Source of the DNA: JBNRMW01 sp050309795
GTDB lineage: Bacteria > Bacillota_I > Bacilli_A > Erysipelotrichales > Erysipelotrichaceae
Reading direction: 5' to 3'
NCBI GenBank assembly: GCA_050309795.1
Contig: JBNRMW010000019.1
Location: 1 to 64,000, forward strand
Length of the DNA stretch: 64,000 nt
The translations under genes and the position numbers were made by a program. The notes under the pieces are model-generated. The model had not been told where the DNA came from. It ran no database searches and saw only the letters and a list, made by a program, of their open reading frames with translations. Every line of letters starts with the position of its first letter. Positions within the stretch are counted from its first letter, which is position 1. This document shows, in pieces, positions 43,160 to 50,456 of this stretch.

Positions 43160-43549
43160 ATGAAGCGTTTGTTTATTCAAATTAAAACATTAGATTCGAG
43201 TTCGGAATTTGAACTTGATCGTTTTGATTTAATATCAACACCAACGCTTTTCGTTCTCAACTATCAAGAGCCTTCAACTCAAGCCTTGGTCACCGTATCC
43301 CTGGACCAGCAAGAAGTGAAGATTGTTCGTGAAAGTGAAGAAAGTCAGACCACCATTCATTGTGCATTAACTCATAAAACACAAGCCCAAATGAGAACCC
43401 CCTTTGGTGAACAAGTCTTTGATGTAAAAACGTCGTTGATTGATCATCAGGCGGATACTCTTACGGTGCATTATGAGTTATACTCTGGGGATTTGTTAAT
43501 GCAAAGAGCTGCGGTTGTTTATCAGTGGCAGGAAAGGGGATTAAATTGA
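43160..43549 (+). CDS. DUF1934 (calycin-like) family protein
   Basis: About 129 residues, all beta. T-P-F-G-E-Q-V-F-D-V-K-T and V-H-Y-E-L-Y-S-G-D match the YwiB/DUF1934 family, which has a lipocalin-like barrel and usually stands near rpoE or argS in Bacillota, as here. A longer frame starts at 43112 within the promoter and cannot be translated; AGAGG precedes the ATG at 43160. Function unknown. Confidence 0.8.
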   Translation: MKRLFIQIKTLDSSSEFELDRFDLISTPTLFVLNYQEPSTQALVTVSLDQQEVKIVRESEESQTTIHCALTHKTQAQMRTPFGEQVFDVKTSLIDHQADTLTVHYELYSGDLLMQRAAVVYQWQERGLN

Positions 43550-43890
43550 AGTCAACACAAGATATAGCATATGATTGCTTAAAAAAGAAAAGAAAACCTG
43601 TGGAATTTACCCGCCTATGGAAGGAAGTGTCCACAAATTTAGGGATTGATGAAAATCAAGCGAAAAACAAACTCATAAAATTTTATAACTCGATGTCCTT
43701 AGATGCCCGTTTTGTGCAATTATCTAATAATCGTTGGGATCTACGTAGTCGCCACACATTTGAAGCGATTCAATCTGAAAAATCTAAATATCAAGAGGAC
43801 GTTCTCGACCTAGACGAACTCGATGAAGATGAATACGAAGACTATCTCGCTGATGGGGAAGAAGAATCAAGCGACGAAGGTCTTTACTAA
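43546..43890 (+). CDS. rpoE: DNA-directed RNA polymerase delta subunit
   Basis: About 114 residues. The N-terminal HARE-HTH fold (D-I-A-Y-D-C-L-K-K-K-R-K-P-V-E-F, L-W-K-E-V, D-A-R-F-V-Q-L-S-N-N-R-W-D-L-R) is followed by a very acidic tail (L-D-E-L-D-E-D-E-Y-E-D-Y), the delta hallmark; the tail is shorter than in Bacillus. The start is a TTG at 43546 whose TTGA overlaps the stop of DUF1934; GAAAGGGG lies 5 bases before. Delta improves RNA polymerase recycling and sensitivity to initiating NTP, relevant to the pyrG leader at 45.9 kb. Confidence 0.9.
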   Translation: MKSTQDIAYDCLKKKRKPVEFTRLWKEVSTNLGIDENQAKNKLIKFYNSMSLDARFVQLSNNRWDLRSRHTFEAIQSEKSKYQEDVLDLDELDEDEYEDYLADGEEESSDEGLY

Positions 43891-43915
43891 GCCGGAAGTA
43901 TCTCCGGTTTTTTTT
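43890..43915 (+). terminator. Terminator after rpoE
   Basis: CCGGA (43892-43896) pairs with TCCGG (43903-43907), followed by eight T. A TATAAT for the next gene starts two bases after the T-run. Confidence 0.78.
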
Positions 43916-43916
43916 G

Positions 43917-43922
43917 TATAAT
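43917..43922 (+). promoter_or_regulatory. -10 box of the M24 peptidase gene, leaderless spacing
   Basis: TATAAT ends 6 bases before the ATG at 43929, so the expected start is the A of that ATG. It adjoins the T-run of the rpoE terminator and no -35 box is visible, so the call is uncertain. Confidence 0.4.
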
Positions 43923-43928
43923 AGACCT

Positions 43929-44993
43929 ATGGAAAAATTAATGAAACAACAGAAGATTCAACAACTCCTCGTGAGTTCACCAAAAAGTATTGCCTATTAT
44001 ACCGGTCTTGAAATTGATCCTCAGGAACGCTTTTTAGCCCTTTTAATCCATCAAGATGGTCGTCAACAGCTTTTTTCGAATGCTTTGTTTTTGATTAAGC
44101 CAACCCAAGCGTATGAGGTAATTGAACATTTCGATCATGAAAATCCCATCGTCGGGTTAGAGCCTTATTTAAACGGTACAACGATTGGTGTAGATCGCTG
44201 GTTGCGTGCCGAATTTGTCTTCGCACTTCAACAACAATTTCCCCAAAAGACCTTTGTTGATGGCTCCGAAATTATTGAAGGTTTGCAAGCGATTAAAACA
44301 AAAGAAGAAATCAATAAAATGAAAGAAGCATCCCGCCTCAACGATTTAGTCATGGAAGAAATTATCAAAGAACTCAAAGTAGGCGTCACTGAAAAGGAAA
44401 TTGAAGCCAAGCTACTAGCAAGTTTTCAGAAGGTCGGTGCCGATGGTCCAAGTTTTAGTCCCATCATTGCTTTTGGCAAAAATGGTGCTAATCCACACGC
44501 GGGTGTGAGCGATCGGGCCCTAAAAGCAGGGGAGTCCATTGTCTTGGATTTCGGCTGTATAAAGGATGGTTATTGTTCCGATATGACTCGGACGTATTTT
44601 TTAAATGAAAATCCTTTAAAACCTGTTTATGACTTGGTGCTTCAAGCTCAATTAGCAGCGATTGCTGCGATTAAACCTGGTGCATGTTTTGCGGATGTTG
44701 ATTATGCGGCTCGTCAACGGATTGAAGCCGAAGGCTATGGGGCTCAATTCTTTCATCGACTTGGTCATGGTATCGGGAAAGAGGTTCATGAACCTTTTGA
44801 TGTGAGCGGAAACAATTTTCGTCTTATCAAACCGGGAATGTGTTTTTCTATTGAACCAGGTATCTATCTTGAAGGTGTTGGGGGCATACGAATTGAAGAT
44901 CTCATCTATGTGGATGAGCAAGGGTATGGCCAAGTGTTAAATCATGTACCAAAAGACCGAGAAGTCCTTCAATTAACAACAAAAGGAAAATAA
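43929..44993 (+). CDS. Xaa-Pro dipeptidase/aminopeptidase (M24 family)
   Basis: About 354 residues, second M24B peptidase of the window. Metal ligands lie in V-L-D-F-G-C-I-K-D-G-Y-C-S-D-M-T-R-T, H-R-L-G-H-G-I-G-K-E-V-H-E, S-I-E-P-G-I-Y and I-R-I-E-D-L. It resembles YpdF/PepQ-type enzymes of about 360 residues. No Shine-Dalgarno site precedes the ATG, in keeping with leaderless start; a second Met five codons on (43941) is an alternative start. Confidence 0.9.
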   Translation: MEKLMKQQKIQQLLVSSPKSIAYYTGLEIDPQERFLALLIHQDGRQQLFSNALFLIKPTQAYEVIEHFDHENPIVGLEPYLNGTTIGVDRWLRAEFVFALQQQFPQKTFVDGSEIIEGLQAIKTKEEINKMKEASRLNDLVMEEIIKELKVGVTEKEIEAKLLASFQKVGADGPSFSPIIAFGKNGANPHAGVSDRALKAGESIVLDFGCIKDGYCSDMTRTYFLNENPLKPVYDLVLQAQLAAIAAIKPGACFADVDYAARQRIEAEGYGAQFFHRLGHGIGKEVHEPFDVSGNNFRLIKPGMCFSIEPGIYLEGVGGIRIEDLIYVDEQGYGQVLNHVPKDREVLQLTTKGK

Positions 44994-44997
44994 AAAC

Positions 44998-45792
44998 ATG
45001 TCCAATAAAGAACGCATAAAAGAAACTAAAAAGCTCCAAAAACGACTCCAGGGACCCTATCTGGAATACTATACACAAGTTCATTCGAACCTCAAATAAT
45101 CAATAACCTCTGCCCACCATCCCGATATTCTTCATAAGATGTTGACCGATTTGCTTCAAGCCCAAGAAAAGTCCATCGATGTTGAACAATTTATGAAAGA
45201 GGATGCACAGGGGTATAGCGCTTTATTGTTGAAAAATCATTCCAAGCAGAGGTTTAGGTCAAAAATCTCGACCATGGTCTTAGGCTTGTTATGCGTGGCT
45301 CTTTTGTTTTTGAGTAGCCAGTTATTTAACGAGAATATGTCCTTTAATTGGGTTCAATGGTTGATTCAGTTGACGGTCTTTGTAGTTCTCAGTGGTCTAG
45401 CCCACAAATTGGGTTTAAAATCAGCTTTGAATTTAGAAGATAAACAGGGGACGCGAACCGTCACGATTTTGATTTTATTGGCGGCGGCTGTAGCGTTGGT
45501 TCGTCCTTGGTTACCAAGTTTTACTAGCGGAATCGTGCTATTGGATCATGCCCAATTTGGTTGGTACCTTGTGCTTGCTAGTTTATTGGCTGTTCTTGTT
45601 TCAGTTTATGCTCAATCACCACTAAGTCCAATCTTGAATGGATCGATTTTGCTGGTCTTAATGCTGGGTTTATTAACAACGACCGGTATTGTTCAAGCGA
45701 GTATCTTTGGTCGTTATCCATGGTTGGAAAGTGCTTATATTTTGGTTATGGCTTTTTTAGTTTTGATACAAATCCATAAAACAAATTCCTAA
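44998..45792 (+). pseudogene. DUF1129-like membrane protein gene interrupted by one in-frame stop
   Basis: An ATG at 44998 with AAGGAAA before it opens a frame that meets TAA at 45097-45099 after 33 codons and then continues in the same frame to 45792. The first part (R-L-Q-G-P-Y-L-E-Y-Y-T-Q-V) and the part after the stop (I-L-H-K-M-L-T-D-L-L-Q-A-Q) together look like the cytoplasmic N-terminus of DUF1129 proteins, followed by about six membrane segments. Translation could restart at the ATG at 45139 (217 residues), but no good ribosome site is seen. One base change would repair it. Function of the family is unknown. Confidence 0.6.
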
Positions 45793-45840
45793 CCGATTGT
45801 TTTTGAGTTTGTTTTTCGTGATTTTTCCCTGATTTTAGAG

Positions 45841-45869
45841 TTGTTAAGCATTGGGGACTTCTGTATAAT
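45841..45869 (+). promoter_or_regulatory. Promoter of pyrG
   Basis: TTGTTA (45841-45846), 17-base spacer, TATAAT (45864-45869). Seven bases past the box is G45876, first base of GGGCAC, the start sequence expected for CTP-sensing pyrG leaders. Confidence 0.8.
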
Positions 45870-45875
45870 AATAAA

Positions 45876-45904
45876 GGGCACTCCTCTGGAGGGCTTTTAT
45901 TTTT
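45876..45904 (+). promoter_or_regulatory. pyrG leader: GGGC start and attenuator hairpin
   Basis: The transcript should begin GGGCACTCCTCT. CTCC (45881-45884) pairs with GGAG (45888-45891), extended by GC (45878-45879) with GC (45893-45894) across an A-G mismatch, followed by CTTTTATTTTT: an intrinsic attenuator. In Bacillus subtilis pyrG, low CTP makes polymerase stutter at the first GGG, and the extra G residues pair with the pyrimidine-rich 5' arm, stopping the terminator. All parts needed for that mechanism (GGGC start, C/U-rich 5' arm, terminator) are here. Confidence 0.72.
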
Positions 45905-45927
45905 ACTAAAATGGATAGGAGAACGGT

Positions 45928-47538
45928 ATGGCAAAATATGTATTTATAACAGGAGGCGTCGTTTCAGGTATTGGAAAAGGTATTGTTGCGACATCTTTAG
46001 GGAGATTATTAAAAAATCGTGGACTAAAAGTTTTTCTTCAAAAATTTGACCCCTATATTAACGTTGATGCAGGAACGATTTCTCCTTTTGAGCATGGCGA
46101 AACCTTTGTGACCAAAGATGGTCATGAAGCAGACTTGGATATTGGTCATTACGAACGCTTTATTGACGAAGAACTAACGAAAAACGCGAATATTACGGCT
46201 GGTCGAGTGTATCTTTCGGTTATCAATAAAGAACGCCGCGGAGACTATTCCGGAACAACGGTCCAAGTGGTCCCCCATATAACCGATGAAATCAAACAAA
46301 AAATAACCGCAGCTGCTGACGAATCAGGAGCCGATGTTGTTATTACAGAAATTGGGGGCACAGTTGGGGATATTGAATCTTTACCATTTTTAGAAGCCGT
46401 CCGGCAATTTCATGGGGATGCGGCGCGTAACGATGTGGTTATTATTCATACAGCTTTAATTCCAGTAATTCCCGGCAGTGACGAACAAAAAACCAAACCG
46501 ATTCAACATTCTTATAAAGAATTGATGGGTTTAGGTATTAAACCCAATATCATTGTCACCCGCTCAGAAACAAGCATTAGTAAAGAAATCAAACAAAAGA
46601 TTGCGATGTTTTGTAATGTCCGCGAAAGTGCGATTATCGAATCCTTAAATGTTGATAATATTTATGAAATTCCTTTGTCTTTTGAAGCTCAAGGTTTAGA
46701 TGATTATGTCCTTCATAAATTTGGTCTTGATCTTCCTGCTGCGGATATGACGGAATGGAAGCAGTTGATCCAACGCGCCAACACACTCAAACATACGGTG
46801 ACCATTGGTTTGGTTGGGAAATATATTCAAGTCCATGATGCGTATATTTCTGTCGTTGAAGCTTTGAAGCATGCGGGCTATCAAAAAGACACCGACATTT
46901 TAATTAAATGGATTAATTCTGAAGACGTTCATGACGATAATGTCCACGATTATTTAGCGTCTTGTGATGGTGTTTTAGTACCTGGTGGCTTTGGTGATCG
47001 TGGTATTGAAGGGAAGATCTCAGCGATTAAATATGCGCGTCAACAACAAATCCCGCTTTTTGGGATTGGTTTAGGTATGCAGCTGATTTGTATTGATTAT
47101 GCCCGTCATGTGGTGGGTTTAGAAGGGGCTAATTCCACCGAGTTTAATCCGGAAACACCCCATCCCATTGTTAGCATCATGGAAAACCATCGTGTTCACC
47201 AACAATTAGGGGGAACGCTCCGCTTAGGCAACTGGCCATGTCAAATTGATCCGAGCAGTCAAGCCTATCAACTTTATCAACAAGAAGAAATTGAAGAACG
47301 ACACCGTCACCGCTACGAATTCAATATGGCGTATCGTGAGCAGTTAGAAGCAGCGGGATTGGATATGGTTGGTCTTTCGCCAGAACAAGATTTAGTGAAA
47401 ATTGTGGAAATTAAGAATCATCCATTCTTTATGGGTTGTCAATTTCATCCAGAATTCAAGTCGCGCCCAAACCGTTCTCATCCATTATTTAATGGATTTA
47501 TCCAAGCGGCTCTGGAGCATCATTTAACTAGTAAATAA
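45928..47538 (+). CDS. pyrG: CTP synthase with glutaminase nucleophile Cys replaced by Gly
   Basis: 536 residues, normal length. The synthase domain is canonical (I-T-G-G-V-V-S-G-I-G-K-G-I, G-G-T-V-G-D-I-E-S, Q-K-T-K-P-I-Q-H). The class I glutaminase domain keeps G-G-F-G-D-R-G-I-E-G-K and the His507/Glu509 pair in C-Q-F-H-P-E-F, but the nucleophile elbow, usually G-I-C-L-G-M-Q, reads G-I-G-L-G-M-Q: Gly381 (codon GGT, 47068-47070) for Cys (TGT/TGC). Glutamine hydrolysis should be lost, leaving ammonia-dependent CTP synthesis. SD AGGAG precedes the ATG; the leader carries an attenuator. Confidence 0.95.
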   Translation: MAKYVFITGGVVSGIGKGIVATSLGRLLKNRGLKVFLQKFDPYINVDAGTISPFEHGETFVTKDGHEADLDIGHYERFIDEELTKNANITAGRVYLSVINKERRGDYSGTTVQVVPHITDEIKQKITAAADESGADVVITEIGGTVGDIESLPFLEAVRQFHGDAARNDVVIIHTALIPVIPGSDEQKTKPIQHSYKELMGLGIKPNIIVTRSETSISKEIKQKIAMFCNVRESAIIESLNVDNIYEIPLSFEAQGLDDYVLHKFGLDLPAADMTEWKQLIQRANTLKHTVTIGLVGKYIQVHDAYISVVEALKHAGYQKDTDILIKWINSEDVHDDNVHDYLASCDGVLVPGGFGDRGIEGKISAIKYARQQQIPLFGIGLGMQLICIDYARHVVGLEGANSTEFNPETPHPIVSIMENHRVHQQLGGTLRLGNWPCQIDPSSQAYQLYQQEEIEERHRHRYEFNMAYREQLEAAGLDMVGLSPEQDLVKIVEIKNHPFFMGCQFHPEFKSRPNRSHPLFNGFIQAALEHHLTSK

Positions 47539-47551
47539 CCACGAAATTTGA

Positions 47552-47577
47552 GATTATTCTAGTAGAGAGGAATAATC
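47552..47577 (+). promoter_or_regulatory. Inverted repeat around the ribosome site of the AlkD-like gene
   Basis: GATTATTC (47552-47559) pairs with GAATAATC (47570-47577). The Shine-Dalgarno AGAGAGG (47564-47570) lies in the loop and the base of the 3' arm, 10 bases before the ATG at 47581. It could moderate translation; as a pyrG terminator it lacks a T-run. Confidence 0.35.
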
Positions 47578-47580
47578 ACC

Positions 47581-48267
47581 ATGAATAAAACAGAACTGCT
47601 TATTCATTTAAAAACATTCGAAAATCCATCACGACAAAAAACCAATAAGAAACTTGGCGTCGAAATGGATCAATATGGGGTTCCCATGACCAATTTGCGC
47701 GCCTTAGCTAAACAATTAAAGACACAACATACCTTGGGCTTAGAACTATGGAATACCCCATTGTTTGAGGCGATGATTTTAGGTGTGATGTTAATCGATC
47801 CAAAACAAGTGACCCAAGAACAAGCTCAAAGCTTATTAGAAAAGGCAGAAAACGTGGTTCTTGTGGATGAACTTTCCTTTAAACTCTTTCGTAAAATAGA
47901 ACATCAACAACAACTCTTTGAGCACCTAAGGACTTCAAACCATCCATTGTTTTTGAGGGCGGGATGGAATGTTGCTGTGGGCTTAGTTTTAGACGATTCA
48001 TTTAACCCACAACAATTAGAGAAGCTGTTAGTGACCATCGAAAAAGAGTTGGTAGATGCTCATCCAGATGTTCAGTGGGCCATGAACCGCTGTTTGGCGG
48101 AGATTGGCATTAAATATGAAACCTATCGCCAACAAGTTTTAGATATTGGTCTTCAACTCGGTGTCTACAAAGATCAAAAAGTTCCCAAAGGCTGTACCTC
48201 TGCCTATGTGGTCGATTGGATAACCGCGGTGGTCACAAAAAAAGCGACGAAAGCAGGCCAACGATGA
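47581..48267 (+). CDS. AlkD-like DNA alkylation repair protein (HEAT-like repeats)
   Basis: 228 residues, all helical. V-P-M-T-N-L-R-A-L-A-K, L-F-E-A-M-I-L-G, R-A-G-W-N-V-A-V, D-V-Q-W-A-M-N-R-C-L-A-E-I-G and the C-terminal Y-K-D-Q-K-V-P-K-G-C-T-S-A-Y fit the AlkD-related family (COG4912) that excises 3- and 7-alkylpurines without base flipping. This branch is often annotated only as DNA alkylation repair protein, so the activity is family inference. It overlaps the next gene by 4 bases. Confidence 0.75.
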   Translation: MNKTELLIHLKTFENPSRQKTNKKLGVEMDQYGVPMTNLRALAKQLKTQHTLGLELWNTPLFEAMILGVMLIDPKQVTQEQAQSLLEKAENVVLVDELSFKLFRKIEHQQQLFEHLRTSNHPLFLRAGWNVAVGLVLDDSFNPQQLEKLLVTIEKELVDAHPDVQWAMNRCLAEIGIKYETYRQQVLDIGLQLGVYKDQKVPKGCTSAYVVDWITAVVTKKATKAGQR

Positions 48268-49217
48268 TCCGTTGGGGAATTATTGGTTATGGCAATATTG
48301 CGCAACGCTTTATTAAAAGTTTGAAGGCTTCTCCGACGGGAAAACTCACGGCCATTGCTAGCCGCTCAAAGTATGAAAAACTCCAAAAAGACGATCCTAA
48401 TTTAACTATATATAAAGATTACGAGTCCTTATTTGCGGACGAAAACATCGATGTGGTGTATATAGCGTTGCCCCATAAATTTCATGTTCCGATTAGTCTT
48501 TTAGCGCTTCAAGCAAAGAAAGCGGTTTTTACTGAAAAACCTGCCGGTCTTGATGCTCAGGAAGTTTTGGAGGTTTTGACATATGCTCAAAAACATCAAA
48601 TCTTTTATGGTGAAGCTTTAAAGACGCGATATAATCAAGCCTTACAGCACCTTCAACACTCCGTCCAAGAGGGAATCATCGGTCACCTAACGTTTATGTA
48701 TGCCAACTTTTGTGACGATTTTAGTCATTTACCAAAGAATCATCATTTCTTTGATCCCCAGCAAGGCGGAGCCCTTTTGGATTTAGGGTCTTATCCGCTG
48801 GGATTGATTAGTATGTTTAACACATCAGCTTTAATGGATGTTCACGTTAAAATGGAGCTTGATCACGGAATTGATCGAAAAACCAACGCCACCCTCTTTT
48901 TCAAAGATGGTATGAAGGCCCATATCGAAGTCTCATCCACCCATATTGAAACACGGACTGCTTTTATTAAGGGCGAGAAGGGAATGGTCTACTTCCAGGA
49001 CTCTAACCGACCAACAGCATATACCGTGGCGACTTCCGAAGGGATAAAAACCTATGAATTCCCTTTTACAGCTGATGATATGTCGTTTGAGATTGAAGCG
49101 GTTAATCGAGCGCTTCAACAAGGTCTTATTGAAACTCCAGAATATCCCCATCAAGACATTTATCGAATGAGTCAATTCATGGATACAATTGCCCAACATA
49201 AAACCAACAGCCTCTGA
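48264..49217 (+). CDS. Gfo/Idh/MocA-family oxidoreductase
   Basis: About 317 residues. N-terminal NAD(P) fold G-I-I-G-Y-G-N-I-A-Q-R, then V-Y-I-A-L-P-H-K-F-H and the E-K-P-A-G motif with the Lys used in catalysis; the C-terminal domain has G-G-A-L-L-D-L-G-S-Y-P-L. These enzymes oxidise sugars, inositol or dihydrodiols; the D-L-G-S-Y form resembles the trans-dihydrodiol dehydrogenase-like branch. A longer frame begins at 48216 inside the AlkD-like gene; the ATGA overlap marks 48264. Confidence 0.87.
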   Translation: MIRWGIIGYGNIAQRFIKSLKASPTGKLTAIASRSKYEKLQKDDPNLTIYKDYESLFADENIDVVYIALPHKFHVPISLLALQAKKAVFTEKPAGLDAQEVLEVLTYAQKHQIFYGEALKTRYNQALQHLQHSVQEGIIGHLTFMYANFCDDFSHLPKNHHFFDPQQGGALLDLGSYPLGLISMFNTSALMDVHVKMELDHGIDRKTNATLFFKDGMKAHIEVSSTHIETRTAFIKGEKGMVYFQDSNRPTAYTVATSEGIKTYEFPFTADDMSFEIEAVNRALQQGLIETPEYPHQDIYRMSQFMDTIAQHKTNSL

Positions 49218-49230
49218 AAGGAGACACGCG

Positions 49231-50007
49231 ATGAGTAATTTATATTTATTGAACCCAGTTGTTCAAAACCAAGCCATAGAAATCAATCATTACCATATCA
49301 TTAATGCCAAAATACCCTTAAGTTTTGAGGGTTTTAAAATAGCAGTAGTTGCTGATTTACACAATACCCGTTTTGGTAAAAAACAAGAACGCTTGATACA
49401 CCATATTAAGAAACGTCAACCCGATATTATTGTCTTTGCGGGAGATCAAATCGATCGGCGTCGCTACGATATTCAACCCGTACTTGAATTAGTCGATGGC
49501 CTCCAAGCGGTGGCTCCGATGTATTTTATTACGGGCAATCATGAGCGAAAATCTAGATTTGGAAAGATTGCGGTGCATCTCATGCAACAACATGGCGCCA
49601 TCTATCTTGATCAAAAATCCGTCGCGCTTAAACGGGGGGAAGATCATATTTGGCTTTCTGGTATTGGTGAAAAAGTCGTTGATATTGAAGAGATTTTTCA
49701 AGTTATGCGGGCACCGGTTTCTCAATATCAGATTTTACTTTGTCATTATCCTCATTTATTAGATACCTATGGCCGCTTTGGTTATGATTTAGTGTTGTCT
49801 GGACATGCTCATGGGGGGCAATGGCGCATTCTTCGTAGTGAGGGTTTGTTTGCTCCGGATCAAGGACTGTTTCCTAAATATACCAAAGGACTTTATGTCA
49901 AAGAAAAAACCAGCATGGTTGTTTCTGCTGGTTTAGGTAATAGCTTGTTTCCTTTGAGATTGAATAATTTTCCAAATCTAGTGATGTTGACCCTACACAA
50001 CTCATAA
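49231..50007 (+). CDS. Metallophosphoesterase (YkuE/calcineurin-like)
   Basis: About 258 residues. Motifs V-A-D-L-H-N, F-A-G-D-Q-I-D, I-T-G-N-H-E, L-C-H-Y-P and S-G-H-A-H-G-G-Q-W are the five blocks of the calcineurin-like fold binding two metals; the first is D-L-H instead of D-x-H-x with a later His. YkuE-type enzymes of this length act at the membrane or cell wall, but here no membrane segment or signal is present. AAAGGAG lies before the ATG at 49231. Substrate unknown. Confidence 0.85.
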   Translation: MSNLYLLNPVVQNQAIEINHYHIINAKIPLSFEGFKIAVVADLHNTRFGKKQERLIHHIKKRQPDIIVFAGDQIDRRRYDIQPVLELVDGLQAVAPMYFITGNHERKSRFGKIAVHLMQQHGAIYLDQKSVALKRGEDHIWLSGIGEKVVDIEEIFQVMRAPVSQYQILLCHYPHLLDTYGRFGYDLVLSGHAHGGQWRILRSEGLFAPDQGLFPKYTKGLYVKEKTSMVVSAGLGNSLFPLRLNNFPNLVMLTLHNS

Positions 50008-50456
50008 AATCGTTTGTAACAAAGAGATAAGCGTTGGGGCGAATTTTAATAATAATTCGCTAGCCTTTTGTAAGGACTGTTTTGGTTTTAAATAGGTTTT
50101 CGTTGTCTCCAGATTAATGAGATATCGGCCAAAGGGATCGCGGTGTTGAACATTGTCTAATTTGGTAATATAGTTTTGTTTTTCCAACGCTTTGAAGACA
50201 GCCGATAGTTTCTCTGGTTGAAGGTTCAACAAGGTCGGAGGAATAGTTTTGTTTTCATTGAGTGCACGTAGAATAAAAATAATCATTTCTTCCTGAGACA
50301 TGGGGGACTTGGTTGGTTTATAAGGACAAAGGGCATCGTCAGGAATGACCCATTGGACTTCTTTTTTTCAGCTCCAAGCACTAATTCGTCTTTCAAATAG
50401 GAATAGACGGTGGATTGGGTCACATTCCAGCGAACAATTGCTTCTTTTACGGTCAT
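50002..50456 (-). pseudogene. Small HTH protein gene with a -1 frame break at an A AAA AAG heptamer
   Basis: On the minus strand the ATG at 50454-50456 overlaps the GH13 stop (ATGA) and opens T-V-K-E-A-I-V-R-W-N-V-T-Q-S-T-V-Y-S-Y-L, an excisionase/MerR-like helix-turn-helix, then L-G-A-E-K-K. There the frame must slip by -1 to continue E-V-Q-W-V-I-P-D-D-A-L-C-P and on into the 99-codon frame that ends at 50002. The slip point reads, in frame, GA A-AAA-AAG, the classical -1 slippery heptamer. It is either a broken gene, a sequencing error in an A7 run, or a programmed frameshift. The full product would be about 151 residues; role perhaps regulation of the operon. Confidence 0.6.
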
